Made by a program: the position numbers and the translations under genes. From the NCBI GenBank assembly GCA_051278195.1, contig JBNMQM010000002.1:159473-223472 (forward strand): 64,000 bases of DNA, given 5' to 3'. Positions 1-8,347 of this stretch are shown piece by piece. Source of the stretch: JAHRVQ01 sp051278195 (lineage in GTDB: Bacteria > Pseudomonadota > Gammaproteobacteria > Pseudomonadales > Azotimanducaceae). The notes under the pieces are model-generated. The model was not told the DNA's origin. It saw only the letters and a program-made list of their open reading frames with translations, and searched no databases. The first letter of the stretch is position 1. Each line of letters opens with the position of its first letter.

Positions 1-215
1 AGGGCAAAATCTACGACCCGGAATCGGGCAACACCTATCAGAGTCATATGACAAGGACGGACGCGGGTAACCTGGAGATTCGCGGCTATGTCGGGATGCC
101 GATGTTTGGCAGAACGGCCACATTTGCGCCCATCCAGCGCTGCACACCGAATATCCTAGCCATGACGACGCAACTCACCATCGAAAATCCTTGTGTTTCG
201 CCGCTGGATGATTGA
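1..215 (+). CDS. DUF2147 domain protein, C-terminal end (5' truncated by window)
   Basis: Open from the window edge in the frame starting at base 3, ending with TGA at 213-215. The reading begins GKIYDPESGNTYQS and continues with a LEIRGYVG segment and FGRTATF. This is the usual C-terminal pattern of DUF2147 proteins (a G-x-I-Y-D-P-x-S-G-x-x-Y stretch, then an R-G-Y-x-G segment and F-G-R-T). These are small secreted proteins of unknown function. About 45 residues follow the FGRT motif, including two cysteines, which looks like a lineage-specific tail. The start and signal peptide lie outside the window. Confidence 0.7.
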   Translation, partial: GKIYDPESGNTYQSHMTRTDAGNLEIRGYVGMPMFGRTATFAPIQRCTPNILAMTTQLTIENPCVSPLDD

Positions 216-261
216 CTTTCGCTCGCAGATGAGTGTGTTATGCTGATGGAGCTAATAGAAA

Positions 262-289
262 TTGACATGTTAGCGCTGACGCTTATTTG
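262..289 (+). promoter_or_regulatory. candidate promoter for the cold-shock gene
   Basis: A perfect -35 hexamer TTGACA (262-267) is followed 16 bp later by a weak -10, TATTTG (284-289). A start near 297 would give a 5' leader of about 115 nt before the ATG at 411. Long structured leaders are typical of cold-inducible csp genes. The weak -10 keeps this tentative. Confidence 0.3.
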
Positions 290-410
290 CTGTCAGTACT
301 CTGTCTAGATCTGTCAGGCTCGGTCTCTTAGTCAGGACACACCTAATAATGTCAGGCGTCCTTTGTACTAGAACCGATCTTTATATAGTAATCGCAGCGG
401 GAGTCGCGGT

Positions 411-617
411 ATGAGTGTCACGAAGGGTCGAGTCAAATGGTTTGACGAGAAGAAAGGCTTCGGATTTATTGAGCATGAAGGTGGCAAGGATGTCTTCGTT
501 CATTTCAGTCAGATCCAATCCGATCGATTCAAAACGCTAGATGACGGTCAGGAAGTTGAATTCTCAATAGAAGATGGTCCAAAAGGGCCGCAAGCTGTTA
601 ACGTCGTCGCACTCTGA
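411..617 (+). CDS. cold-shock protein, CspA family
   Basis: A 68-residue single cold-shock domain of normal family length. It has the RNP1 motif KGFGFI (residues 15-20) and RNP2 motif VFVHF (28-32), the aromatic and basic surface that binds single-stranded RNA and DNA. The family melts secondary structure in mRNA during cold shock or acts as a general RNA chaperone. A GGGAG ribosome-binding site lies 7 nt before the ATG. The roughly 195 bp between the preceding gene and this one hold only the candidate promoter and leader. Whether this copy is cold-inducible cannot be read from the sequence. Confidence 0.93.
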   Translation: MSVTKGRVKWFDEKKGFGFIEHEGGKDVFVHFSQIQSDRFKTLDDGQEVEFSIEDGPKGPQAVNVVAL

Positions 618-733
618 GCAGCAATCGGGTTTCTTTCTTCGCTAATTGACGAAAGGCCCGCTCAAAACAGTGCCGCAAAGCGGAGATATTCGCGATGCCG
701 CGCTGCATCTAACTTTTACGTAACGGAATAATT

Positions 734-982
734 ATGTCTGGAAAGAAAAAACAGGTTGGAGCAACCAATCTCGACCTTAGAGCGTCTTTGGAAGAAGATG
801 TCGAAGCCTTCCTCAAAAAAGGTAACAAAATTCAGGAAATCCCATCTGGTGTTAGTGGCCAGGTATCGGTCGCCAAAAAAGCGCCTGCGGCTGACAAAGC
901 GCCTGCGGCTGATAAAGCGCCTGCTGCAGACAAGGAACCTGCGGCGGATGACGCGCCTGCAGCGGATAGCAAGGCCACCTAG
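734..982 (+). CDS. small protein with helical motif and PAAD-type repeats (SutA-like motif, unknown function)
   Basis: An 82-residue soluble protein. The N-terminal half carries a predicted helix and loop, EEDVEAFLKKGNKIQEIPSG (residues 20-39). This resembles the conserved motif of small gammaproteobacterial proteins around the RNA-polymerase-binding regulator SutA; the similarity is from memory and unverified. The C-terminal half is a low-complexity tail of five six-residue units (A-P-A-A-D-K type), encoded by an 18-bp tandem repeat. The protein is rich in Ala and Asp and probably disordered after residue 45. An arginine-rich reading on the other strand is only the antisense of the repeat. 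Confidence 0.6.
   Translation: MSGKKKQVGATNLDLRASLEEDVEAFLKKGNKIQEIPSGVSGQVSVAKKAPAADKAPAADKAPAADKEPAADDAPAADSKAT
878..967 (+). repeat. 18-bp tandem repeat, five units, within coding sequence
   Basis: Five in-frame 18-bp units start at 878, 896, 914, 932 and 950, each close to AAAGCGCCTGCGGCTGAC and encoding K-A-P-A-A-D. The first two units differ by one base; the last two have diverged (E or D in place of K). A repeat of this kind can change copy number without breaking the frame. Confidence 0.9.
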
Positions 983-1017
983 CGCCGCTAGCTTCTTGCT
1001 GGCGGCAAAAGTATTCA

Positions 1018-3159
1018 ATGTATCGCTTATCGAGTTTTTGTCTAACCCTGTTTTTCTGCCAGTTTGCTTTCGCGAGCAGCCAGGCCGATAGTCCTGGTAT
1101 CTCAAAGGGTAGTTGGCCGCGGCACGGTTTAAACTATGCGGAGACTCGCGAGTCTCCGCTGCTGCAGATTAATCCCCAATCTATTTCTGAACTTGGTCTT
1201 GCCTGGTCCTTTGAGACTGGTACGAGGCGGGGTCTGGAAGCATCACCAATCATGGTCGATGGTGTGTTGTATACGACAGGTGATTGGAGTCGCGTCTTCG
1301 CTAACAACGCTAAAACTGGCGAACTCCTATGGCAGTTTGACCCTGATGTGGACCGCGCTTGGGGTGCCAATGCCTGTTGTGATGTGGTCAACCGTGGTGT
1401 CGCAGTAGAAGCGGGGCTTGCCTATGTCGGCACCTTAGACGGTCGTCTGATTGCGCTTGATATCACCACGGGAAAACCGGCCTGGGAGACGCTAACGGTC
1501 GATAAGACCAAACCCTATACGATTACCGGCGCACCTCGAATTGTTCACGATACGGTTGTCATCGGTAATGGCGGCGCCGAGTATGGTGTTCGCGGCTATG
1601 TCTCTGCATACAACCTTGCGACAGGGGAATTACGCTGGCGTTTTTATACTGTGCCCGGTAATCCTGCATTACCGCCGGAATCAAATGCCATGGCGATGGC
1701 ACAAAAAACCTGGACCGGTGATGTCTTCTGGAAGGTTGGAGGTGGTGGCACTGCCTGGGACTCGATGGCGTTTGATCCAGAGTTAGACCTGCTTTACATC
1801 GGTGTTGGCAACGGCTCCCCTTGGAATCGTTACGTTCGAAGCCCGGGTGGTGGTGATAATCTATTTCTATCTTCAATCGTCGCACTGAATGCCAGCACGG
1901 GCGACTATGTTTGGCACTATCAGACGACACCCGCTGACAATTGGGACTACACCGCGACCCAGAACATGATTTTGACCGAGCTTGAAATCAATGGAGAAGC
2001 GCGCAAGGTGATTCTGCAAGCGCCGAAGAACGGATTCTTTTATGTATTGGACAGGGTCACGGGGGAGCTGATTTCAGCCGAAAAGTATGTGCCCGTTACC
2101 TGGGCCAGCCATGTTGATATTGAAACTGGCCGTCCAATAGAAACAGATAATGCAGATCACCGTGTTGCAGTCCAGATGACGAAACCGGCGTCCTTTGGCG
2201 GTCATAACTGGCAGCCGATGGCGTTAAATCAGGCAACGGGTCTGGTTTATATCCCCGTCATGGAGAATGTCCAGCCGTTCAGTACAGCGGAATCTTTCGA
2301 GTACATTGAAGGGAATCACTGGAACCTCGGCCAGAATGAGCAGCTAGCAAAGGACAACCCGCTGTCTGGGCTGAGCCCAACGATGTCTAATGCAGTGATG
2401 AAGCATCTGTTGCGCGGTCGTTTGCTGGCGTGGGATCCCGTCACACAAACTGAGCGTTGGCGAGTCGATCATTCAACCGCATGGAATGGTGGTGTGCTGA
2501 CAACATCCGCTGGTCTGGTTTTTCAAGGTGATGGCGCAGGCTATCTATCTGCTTACGACGCCTCGACCGGCGAGCGCCTTTGGCGGTTCAATGTTGGCAA
2601 CGGCATTATTGCTCCGCCAGTGAGCTACGAAATTGATGGCGAACAATATGTTGCTCTGATGGTTGGCTGGGGTGGTGCGATCGGTATGATTTTTGATCAA
2701 CCTGAAGCGGTAGGCGGCGGTAAGGGCCGGCTCGTCTCATTCAAATTAGGTGCCACGGAAACGCTGGATATCGAACAGCGAGTTCGTATTCAACCAGAGC
2801 CTCCAGCACGATCTGGTGATGAAGCATCGGTGGCAAGTGGTGCGGCGCTCTACGGCAACCATTGCATGCGCTGTCATAGTATTAACGGCATAGGGTCTGG
2901 GGTCGTTGCTGATCTGCGCTATATGCCTGAAGGCAGTCACAAGCTGTTTGATGACATTGTCTTAAAAGGCATTTTTTCGGGATTGGGAATGGTCAGCTTT
3001 GCAGACGTTCTTGATGAGCAGGATACGGCTGACATCCATCACTATTTGATCGATGTTGCCAACGAAAAGTGGGATGACGATCATGCCTCTGATACCTGGA
3101 TTCAGATCAGAGACACGTTTTACGACGCCATTGGCAAAGCTGTCAGTCTATTTATTTAA
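1018..3159 (+). CDS. PQQ-dependent quinohaemoprotein alcohol dehydrogenase (type II)
   Basis: A periplasmic enzyme of 713 residues with a signal peptide (cleavage near FAFAS, residue 20). An eight-bladed propeller domain is followed by a C-terminal cytochrome c domain with haem motif CMRCH (616-620). Adjacent cysteines C120-C121 are the disulfide that sits over PQQ in this family. D310 in PADNWDYT is the expected catalytic base. The residue two positions downstream is Thr, not Asp, so calcium rather than a lanthanide is predicted as cofactor metal. The family oxidises primary or secondary alcohols and passes electrons through the fused haem to the respiratory chain. No PQQ synthesis genes or partner cytochrome are nearby. 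The exact substrate is unknown. Confidence 0.9.
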   Translation: MYRLSSFCLTLFFCQFAFASSQADSPGISKGSWPRHGLNYAETRESPLLQINPQSISELGLAWSFETGTRRGLEASPIMVDGVLYTTGDWSRVFANNAKTGELLWQFDPDVDRAWGANACCDVVNRGVAVEAGLAYVGTLDGRLIALDITTGKPAWETLTVDKTKPYTITGAPRIVHDTVVIGNGGAEYGVRGYVSAYNLATGELRWRFYTVPGNPALPPESNAMAMAQKTWTGDVFWKVGGGGTAWDSMAFDPELDLLYIGVGNGSPWNRYVRSPGGGDNLFLSSIVALNASTGDYVWHYQTTPADNWDYTATQNMILTELEINGEARKVILQAPKNGFFYVLDRVTGELISAEKYVPVTWASHVDIETGRPIETDNADHRVAVQMTKPASFGGHNWQPMALNQATGLVYIPVMENVQPFSTAESFEYIEGNHWNLGQNEQLAKDNPLSGLSPTMSNAVMKHLLRGRLLAWDPVTQTERWRVDHSTAWNGGVLTTSAGLVFQGDGAGYLSAYDASTGERLWRFNVGNGIIAPPVSYEIDGEQYVALMVGWGGAIGMIFDQPEAVGGGKGRLVSFKLGATETLDIEQRVRIQPEPPARSGDEASVASGAALYGNHCMRCHSINGIGSGVVADLRYMPEGSHKLFDDIVLKGIFSGLGMVSFADVLDEQDTADIHHYLIDVANEKWDDDHASDTWIQIRDTFYDAIGKAVSLFI

Positions 3160-3203
3160 ACGGCACCTTCTATAAACCATTGCCTGTTTAAACTATGCCT
3201 TCT

Positions 3204-4043
3204 CTAAACGACGCCAAGCTCCTCTAAGCGTTCTTTCAAATAACTCCCGGCGGTATAGCGTTCTGACAAAACCACTTCTGGCCGTGGATGCAGAAATAAC
3301 GGCAAGGACATTCGGCCAGATCGATTATCGGCTCCGGCCTGTGTGACCACACGGTGGCTAGTTGACGGGAAGTAACCGGCCGACGCTTCCTGCAACATGT
3401 CGCCAATATTGACGATCACCTGATTGCCATCGGACGTCACATCCATCCATTCACCGTTCTTCTTTTGTACCTGCAGCCCCGGTGCATCCGACGCTGGTAG
3501 TATTGTCAGCAAATTAATGTCTTCGTGTGCTGCGGCCCAGGTGGTTTCTTGCTCAGCCAGTGCCATTGGTGGGTAGTGCAATACTCGGAGTAGCGTGACA
3601 TCGCTATCGACAATCATGTTCGACAATGGTTCGTGGTACCCATTCGCGACGTCGTCTGGTGAATGGTGCTCGACCCAGCCTAACAGTGTCGCGGTCAAAT
3701 CATGCGCTGCTTTATAGTATTGTTCTAGGTGAGGTTTTAACTCAGCAGGGCATTGGCCCCAGGCGTAGTAGTGGAAATACTCTTTGAAGTCTTTGACCTC
3801 AACGCCTTTTGCAGCTTCTGCATTTATTAGCGAAAAATACCCGTCCTGAGTATCTTTGTTGAGCTCAAATTCGAATTTTCGATCAGTGCTGTAAAAGTCC
3901 CGCCACTCATTATAAATAGTGTTAACCAACGTCATATCGAGTGGATGGTTTTTCAACACGGCAAAACCAATTTCGTGCAGCGAGGCTACAAATTGTTGGT
4001 CGCAATCTGCAGCTCGAAAATCTATAGCAGTGAGATCATTCAT
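3204..4043 (-). CDS. Fe(II)/2-oxoglutarate-dependent oxygenase, isopenicillin N synthase-like family
   Basis: A cytosolic protein of 279 residues with the jelly-roll oxygenase pattern. The iron ligands are H173 and D175 (AAHEDINLL) and H230 (PSTSHRVV). R244 in the R-x-S motif (GRMSLPLF) is placed to bind the 2-oxoglutarate carboxylate. The N-terminal D-x-x-F...GFAVLKNH segment is typical of the plant and bacterial flavonol/IPNS-type branch. The substrate is unknown. It lies 14 bp downstream of the nucleoside transporter on the same strand and is probably co-transcribed with it, so a nucleoside-related substrate is possible but unproven. Confidence 0.85.
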   Translation of the reverse strand: MNDLTAIDFRAADCDQQFVASLHEIGFAVLKNHPLDMTLVNTIYNEWRDFYSTDRKFEFELNKDTQDGYFSLINAEAAKGVEVKDFKEYFHYYAWGQCPAELKPHLEQYYKAAHDLTATLLGWVEHHSPDDVANGYHEPLSNMIVDSDVTLLRVLHYPPMALAEQETTWAAAHEDINLLTILPASDAPGLQVQKKNGEWMDVTSDGNQVIVNIGDMLQEASAGYFPSTSHRVVTQAGADNRSGRMSLPLFLHPRPEVVLSERYTAGSYLKERLEELGVV

Positions 4044-4057
4044 AAGTTATTAATCAG

Positions 4058-5275
4058 TTAGCCAAGCGAGAGAAAGAAACCGGCCAATGCAGCGCTCATT
4101 AAGTTTGCCAGGGTAGCGGCTATCAGTGCGCGCATGCCAAGCCTTGCAAGGTCTTTACGTCGGCTAGGGGCCAGGGTGCCAATGCCACCCAAACATATTG
4201 CAATAGAGGAGAAGTTGGCAAATCCACACAGTGCAAAGGTAATAATCGCCTGGGTCTTCGGCGTCAAGGTGTCAATCACGTCGGCAAAATTAACAAACGC
4301 AACAAACTCATTCAAAACGAGTTTCTGGCCGATAAAGCTACCGGCAATATTAGCCTCGTGCCAGGGTACACCGAGCACCCAAGCGACTGGCTGGAAAACA
4401 TAGCCGAGCAATATTTCGATGGTGATGCCGTCTACTCCAAATAGGCCTGTGAACCATCCTAAAATGCCGTTCAGCATTGCGATTAATGCGATAAAAGCTA
4501 AGAGCATGGCGCCGACCGCAAGGGCGATCTGTAAACCTGTCAAAGCACCAGCCGCAGCTGCATCAAAAACATTAACGTGCGTATCTTCTTCGTCGTCGGC
4601 GTTGATCTTTACCAGGTCGTTGTTGGGTTCCTCAGTTTCTGGCATGAAAATTTTTGCCATCATTAAGCCGCCGGGCGCGGCCATAAAGCTCGCCGCCAGC
4701 AAGTATTTGATGTCCACACCAAGACCTGCATAGCCCGCCATGACCGACCCGGCGATGGATGCCATACCACCGACCATAATGGCAAACAATTCTGAATCGG
4801 TCATTTTTGGCAAAAAGGGTTTCACAACAAGGGGTGCTTCGGTTTGGCCGATAAAGATATTCGCCGCAGCTGAAAGGCTTTCTGGACGGCTGGTGCCAAG
4901 GACCTTTTGGAGGAATCCGCCGATAAGCTTCACTATCCAGTCCATGACACCGAGGTAGTAGAGAACGGTAATCAGGGACGAAAAGAAAACGATAACGGGG
5001 AGAACATTTAGCGCAAAGACGAAGCCGATTGATTCCCCCACCAGACCGCCGAATAGGAAATTGATTCCTTCTTGGGAGTAGGTAAGGATATTAGATACAC
5101 CAACGGCCAGGACCTCGACGATTTGCTTTCCTGCGGGTACATACAAGACAAAGCCGCCGATGGCCGCCTGAATAACGAAGGCACCGAAAACCGTTCTCGG
5201 ATTGACAGCTTTTCGGTTAGTGGAAAATAACCAGGCAACAAGCGGGAGCAGGCATACGCCTAACAGACTAATCAT
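4058..5275 (-). CDS. concentrative nucleoside transporter, NupC/CNT family
   Basis: An inner-membrane protein of 405 residues, the usual bacterial CNT length, with about ten hydrophobic segments. The family signature is clear: IFIGQTEAPL followed by ELFAIMVGGMASIAGSV, then ASFMAAPGGLMMAKIFMPE and, near the end, GFANFSSIAICLGGIG. CNT proteins import nucleosides using a sodium or proton gradient. The ATG is 62 bp downstream of the stop of the phytanoyl-CoA dioxygenase-like gene on the same strand. The three minus-strand genes from 6174 down to 3204 may form one transcript. Confidence 0.92.
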   Translation of the reverse strand: MISLLGVCLLPLVAWLFSTNRKAVNPRTVFGAFVIQAAIGGFVLYVPAGKQIVEVLAVGVSNILTYSQEGINFLFGGLVGESIGFVFALNVLPVIVFFSSLITVLYYLGVMDWIVKLIGGFLQKVLGTSRPESLSAAANIFIGQTEAPLVVKPFLPKMTDSELFAIMVGGMASIAGSVMAGYAGLGVDIKYLLAASFMAAPGGLMMAKIFMPETEEPNNDLVKINADDEEDTHVNVFDAAAAGALTGLQIALAVGAMLLAFIALIAMLNGILGWFTGLFGVDGITIEILLGYVFQPVAWVLGVPWHEANIAGSFIGQKLVLNEFVAFVNFADVIDTLTPKTQAIITFALCGFANFSSIAICLGGIGTLAPSRRKDLARLGMRALIAATLANLMSAALAGFFLSLG

Positions 5276-5337
5276 TTAAGTGGGCTGCTTATTACCAGAG
5301 ACCAGCAATAATACCACCCCAAGCAGCAATTGCGAGG

Positions 5338-6174
5338 CTATGAGCGCAATCCTCGGGTATGCCGACCTTGATAGTCATCACGAATGAGTCGTTTTGGGTG
5401 TACGCCGTCAACATAGCCCATGAACCCGGGTTCGCGAATGCTATAACCCAGTAATTCCTGGATGCGATTGGAGTATTGCGCCGCCTTGGCTGGGGGTACT
5501 GCGAGCACCATATTTTCCAATTGCCTGAGCCATGGTTGGCAGTATTGGGGGGTAATCGCCAGACGGCTGGCTGTCGATTGATTAGCGCTACCGCGATGGT
5601 AAAGCGATCCATGGAAGATCACGGCTGACCCGGCGGACATGATGACTTTGATTGGTTCGGAGGTCTTACTCGGCTGCTCGGTTTGCCAGTGGTGGCTTCC
5701 GGCAATGATCTCCGTTGCGCCATTATCTGCGGTAAAATCATCTAATGCCCAGATAACGCTGATGCCATTGGTCTGAGTGCGATCTGACGCAGGTAGCGAT
5801 GCGTGGTCCGCATGATAAGGCTGGGGTGTTTCGCCAGGATGGACGTTGATCGCAAGGTTGGCAGACAACAAGTATGTCGGTTCGAGTAGTTTATCCAACA
5901 GTTCAATAATGGTGGGGTGCTCGACGAGGTTGGCTATCGATGGCGCTTTAGCGAGCAGGGCATAGACCCGTTCACTCTCGAAACCCTCGAAGTTGTTGCG
6001 ACCCATAAGAGACTTTTGTAAATAGGGAGCGAGTTCGGCCTTGATCGCGTCGATGGTTTTGGCATCGATTAGGTCTTCCAGCACTGCATAACCAACATCG
6101 TGGATTGCGGCTAGGTTCTCATCGATGTCTTGGGGGCTACTGTTAGCCATATTTTCAGAGATTTTTTTAGACAT
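5338..6174 (-). CDS. phytanoyl-CoA dioxygenase (PhyH) family protein
   Basis: A protein of 278 residues of the PhyH-type Fe(II)/2-oxoglutarate oxygenase fold. The iron site is H121-x-D123 (PYHADHASLP) and H193 (LYHRGSANQ). The N-terminal GYAVLEDLID segment is the usual PhyH start. The family hydroxylates varied small molecules, and many marine bacteria carry several copies of unknown substrate. It is the first gene of a minus-strand run that continues with a nucleoside transporter and a second 2-oxoglutarate oxygenase. Its upstream side abuts the inverted-repeat element at 6215-6366. Confidence 0.85.
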   Translation of the reverse strand: MSKKISENMANSSPQDIDENLAAIHDVGYAVLEDLIDAKTIDAIKAELAPYLQKSLMGRNNFEGFESERVYALLAKAPSIANLVEHPTIIELLDKLLEPTYLLSANLAINVHPGETPQPYHADHASLPASDRTQTNGISVIWALDDFTADNGATEIIAGSHHWQTEQPSKTSEPIKVIMSAGSAVIFHGSLYHRGSANQSTASRLAITPQYCQPWLRQLENMVLAVPPAKAAQYSNRIQELLGYSIREPGFMGYVDGVHPKRLIRDDYQGRHTRGLRS

Positions 6175-6214
6175 GGTGCGTTCCCATTTAAAAACTCGTT
6201 TGATCGAGGTCTCA

Positions 6215-6366
6215 GAAGGTAGCAGGGGTCCTTTAACGCGCTTGCTTGCGGCCCTCCGGGCTCCCGACTACGCGTCCCGCTCGATTGGTCGTGAGCCCCT
6301 TCGGGTCTCTCTCCACTGCGGTCGGCGCTGCGCTTTAATGCGCCGTAAAGAAGCCCTACTACCTTC
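6215..6366. repeat. 152-bp element with imperfect 26-bp terminal inverted repeats
   Basis: The left arm 6215-6240 (starts GAAGGTAGCAGG) and right arm 6341-6366 (ends CTACTACCTTC) are reverse complements at 21 of 26 positions. Between them lie further short hairpins, for example around GAGCCCCTTCGGGTCTC and around GGCGCTGCGCTTTAATGCGCC. No open frame of note lies inside. It separates two minus-strand genes and resembles a small non-autonomous mobile element or a large intergenic palindromic repeat. No second copy was noticed in this window. Confidence 0.6.
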
Positions 6367-6385
6367 TTTCCGTAATACGAGAATA

Positions 6386-8347
6386 TTAGATGAGTTTGCT
6401 CGTCAATCTTAGAAGTGGCAAGCGCACAGTGACCACTGCGCCTTCACGGTCTTCACGATTACTCAGAGTGATTGTGCCGCCGTGAAATTCTGTAATGAGT
6501 CGCGCGACGTGAAGTCCCAGGCCCAAGTGGCTGTCCTCACGCTGGTCATTAGAGCGAACGGAAATCATGGGATCAAATAGTTGATCGGCCATTGTCGCCG
6601 GCAGAGCAGGACCGCTGTTGCTGATGCGAAGTACTGCCATGTCATCTTCGCAGGTGAGGCGTAATATCACGGGTTGAGTGGCGGAAGAAAATTGCACGGC
6701 GTTATCTACCAGCTTATCCAGCATCTGGGCGAAGAGGTCGGCAATCCCTGTGACTTTCAATTCGTCGGTTTCGATGCTGAGTTCAAATTGCTGGTCAGCA
6801 AAAGCGTGGTCGTAACCCTCGAAGCAGCCTTTCAGTACCTGAGTTAATTCGAACACAGTCACTTCATTCTTATCGAGGCTTTCTTCAAGCCGTGCAGCTT
6901 CACTCATGCTATTTAAAATGTTGGTGAGTCGAGCCACACCATTTTTTGCTCGCTCGACATAGCGGATGTCATCACCCTCGATTCTGGTTTCTAGTTGCTC
7001 TAATGACGAACGTACCACTGACACCGGTGTTCTGAGTTCATGGGCGAGGCGTCCGGATAGGTTCTCAAGATATTCGTTGTATTGATGCAAGCGGCGCGTA
7101 ACAGAAGAAAATCGTCTTGAAAGCTCGCTGATTTCATCTTGGCCGACTGCATCTGGTAGCACTTTCAATACCCGACCTTGATCGTCCACAACACCTTCCA
7201 ATGCCAGGCCCATGCGTTTGAGACGAGCGAGTAGTTGGCCTGATAACCAAAAGCAAAGCAGTAAACCAAACGCGATGGTAGCGGCACTTATGACAACGAG
7301 TTGCTCTAATGCCATTTTCTTATAGGTCTCGATGGCACTGACATTTATGCCGAGTGCGATTGTCGCGACCCATTCGTCTTCAATAAATACCTTCTCACCT
7401 ATGGTCATACTGCTTGATGGTGCTGTGTCGGTAATGGCGATCAAATTGTCGTAACGATCGACAATGGACGCGCCTATCAGGTTGTGGCGCTGAAGAAGAG
7501 CAGTGAGAGATGTTGATTGATGTATAAGGTAGCCTAGTTCATCAGCGCTGTCTGTATAGGTGTTTCCTAACATATACTTTATGTCGCGAGAAATGCTGTC
7601 ATCGACATCAGCAATGCCAAAGCCGAATCTGTCATCGACCAAATCGTTGTCGATCGCCAGTTCAATGTGATAGCCATCGCCTGTTGCCCGCCAAAAGCCT
7701 TGTATGCGAGGTTCAGGGCGCAGGGAGCGGCCACCGGTACTTACAATTCTGCCAAACACTTGGCCCGGTTGTTCAGTTGCAACGGTGTAGCGCTGAAAAT
7801 TTCCAGCTTTATCCGTCATGGCAAGACGTAAATGGTCGTTACGGTGGATGCTGATGTTACTGATTTCTCGGTAAACAACATGGTCATCTTTTACCGTCAG
7901 CATTAGATAAATCTGTTGATCGTCTTGCTGTAAACGTAGTGTTGCCGACAGGCTGTTGTCATCAAACGGAAAGTTAAGTTGGACCAACTGCGACTTGGCA
8001 AATACGTCAGGCTCGATTAGTAACCACTCATCCGTTTGCCCATCAAGGTTGACCTCGCTTTGTCTGGGGTGAACATACAACGGCGCCGCTTCATCGCGTA
8101 GATAGGTAAAATCGTTCAGCAGTGAGGCATCAGCCTCGATAATACTTTTGAGGGTTTTTATCGAGGCTCGCTGGTTCTTGATTTCGGCAGCCAGCATCGC
8201 CTGGCTAGCGGTTTCGATGTTGAAGTAGCCAGCGATGGGTATCGCAAACAATAGAATGACGGGAACCAAAAATAACAGCCGCACACTAGCAGCGCCGCCG
8301 TTACGACTTCTTTTGCTTGAGTCTTCATAACGGGATGGCTCACTCAT
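6386..8347 (-). CDS. pdsS: sensor histidine kinase of the proteobacterial dedicated sortase system
   Basis: A membrane sensor kinase of 653 residues. It has a TM helix (about 22-42), a periplasmic region of about 300 residues with a beta-rich, carbohydrate-binding-like stretch (about 90-270), a second TM (about 349-370), a HAMP-like linker, a HisKA helix with H436 in RLAHELRTP, and a catalytic domain with N549 (LVDNAVQFS) and the G box HLGLGLHVA (607-615). Length, order and pairing fit the PdsS family, recalled from its family definition. I chose the ATG at 8347, which overlaps the pdsR stop by 8 bp. An ATG at 8416 lies deep inside pdsR. The sensed signal is unknown. Confidence 0.75.
   Translation of the reverse strand: MSEPSRYEDSSKRSRNGGAASVRLLFLVPVILLFAIPIAGYFNIETASQAMLAAEIKNQRASIKTLKSIIEADASLLNDFTYLRDEAAPLYVHPRQSEVNLDGQTDEWLLIEPDVFAKSQLVQLNFPFDDNSLSATLRLQQDDQQIYLMLTVKDDHVVYREISNISIHRNDHLRLAMTDKAGNFQRYTVATEQPGQVFGRIVSTGGRSLRPEPRIQGFWRATGDGYHIELAIDNDLVDDRFGFGIADVDDSISRDIKYMLGNTYTDSADELGYLIHQSTSLTALLQRHNLIGASIVDRYDNLIAITDTAPSSSMTIGEKVFIEDEWVATIALGINVSAIETYKKMALEQLVVISAATIAFGLLLCFWLSGQLLARLKRMGLALEGVVDDQGRVLKVLPDAVGQDEISELSRRFSSVTRRLHQYNEYLENLSGRLAHELRTPVSVVRSSLEQLETRIEGDDIRYVERAKNGVARLTNILNSMSEAARLEESLDKNEVTVFELTQVLKGCFEGYDHAFADQQFELSIETDELKVTGIADLFAQMLDKLVDNAVQFSSATQPVILRLTCEDDMAVLRISNSGPALPATMADQLFDPMISVRSNDQREDSHLGLGLHVARLITEFHGGTITLSNREDREGAVVTVRLPLLRLTSKLI

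Noticed and set aside
716..1105. Arginine-rich 129-codon frame on the minus strand
   Set aside because: It is the antisense of the 18-bp repeat and of the start of the dehydrogenase; low-complexity Arg/Phe composition with no motif.
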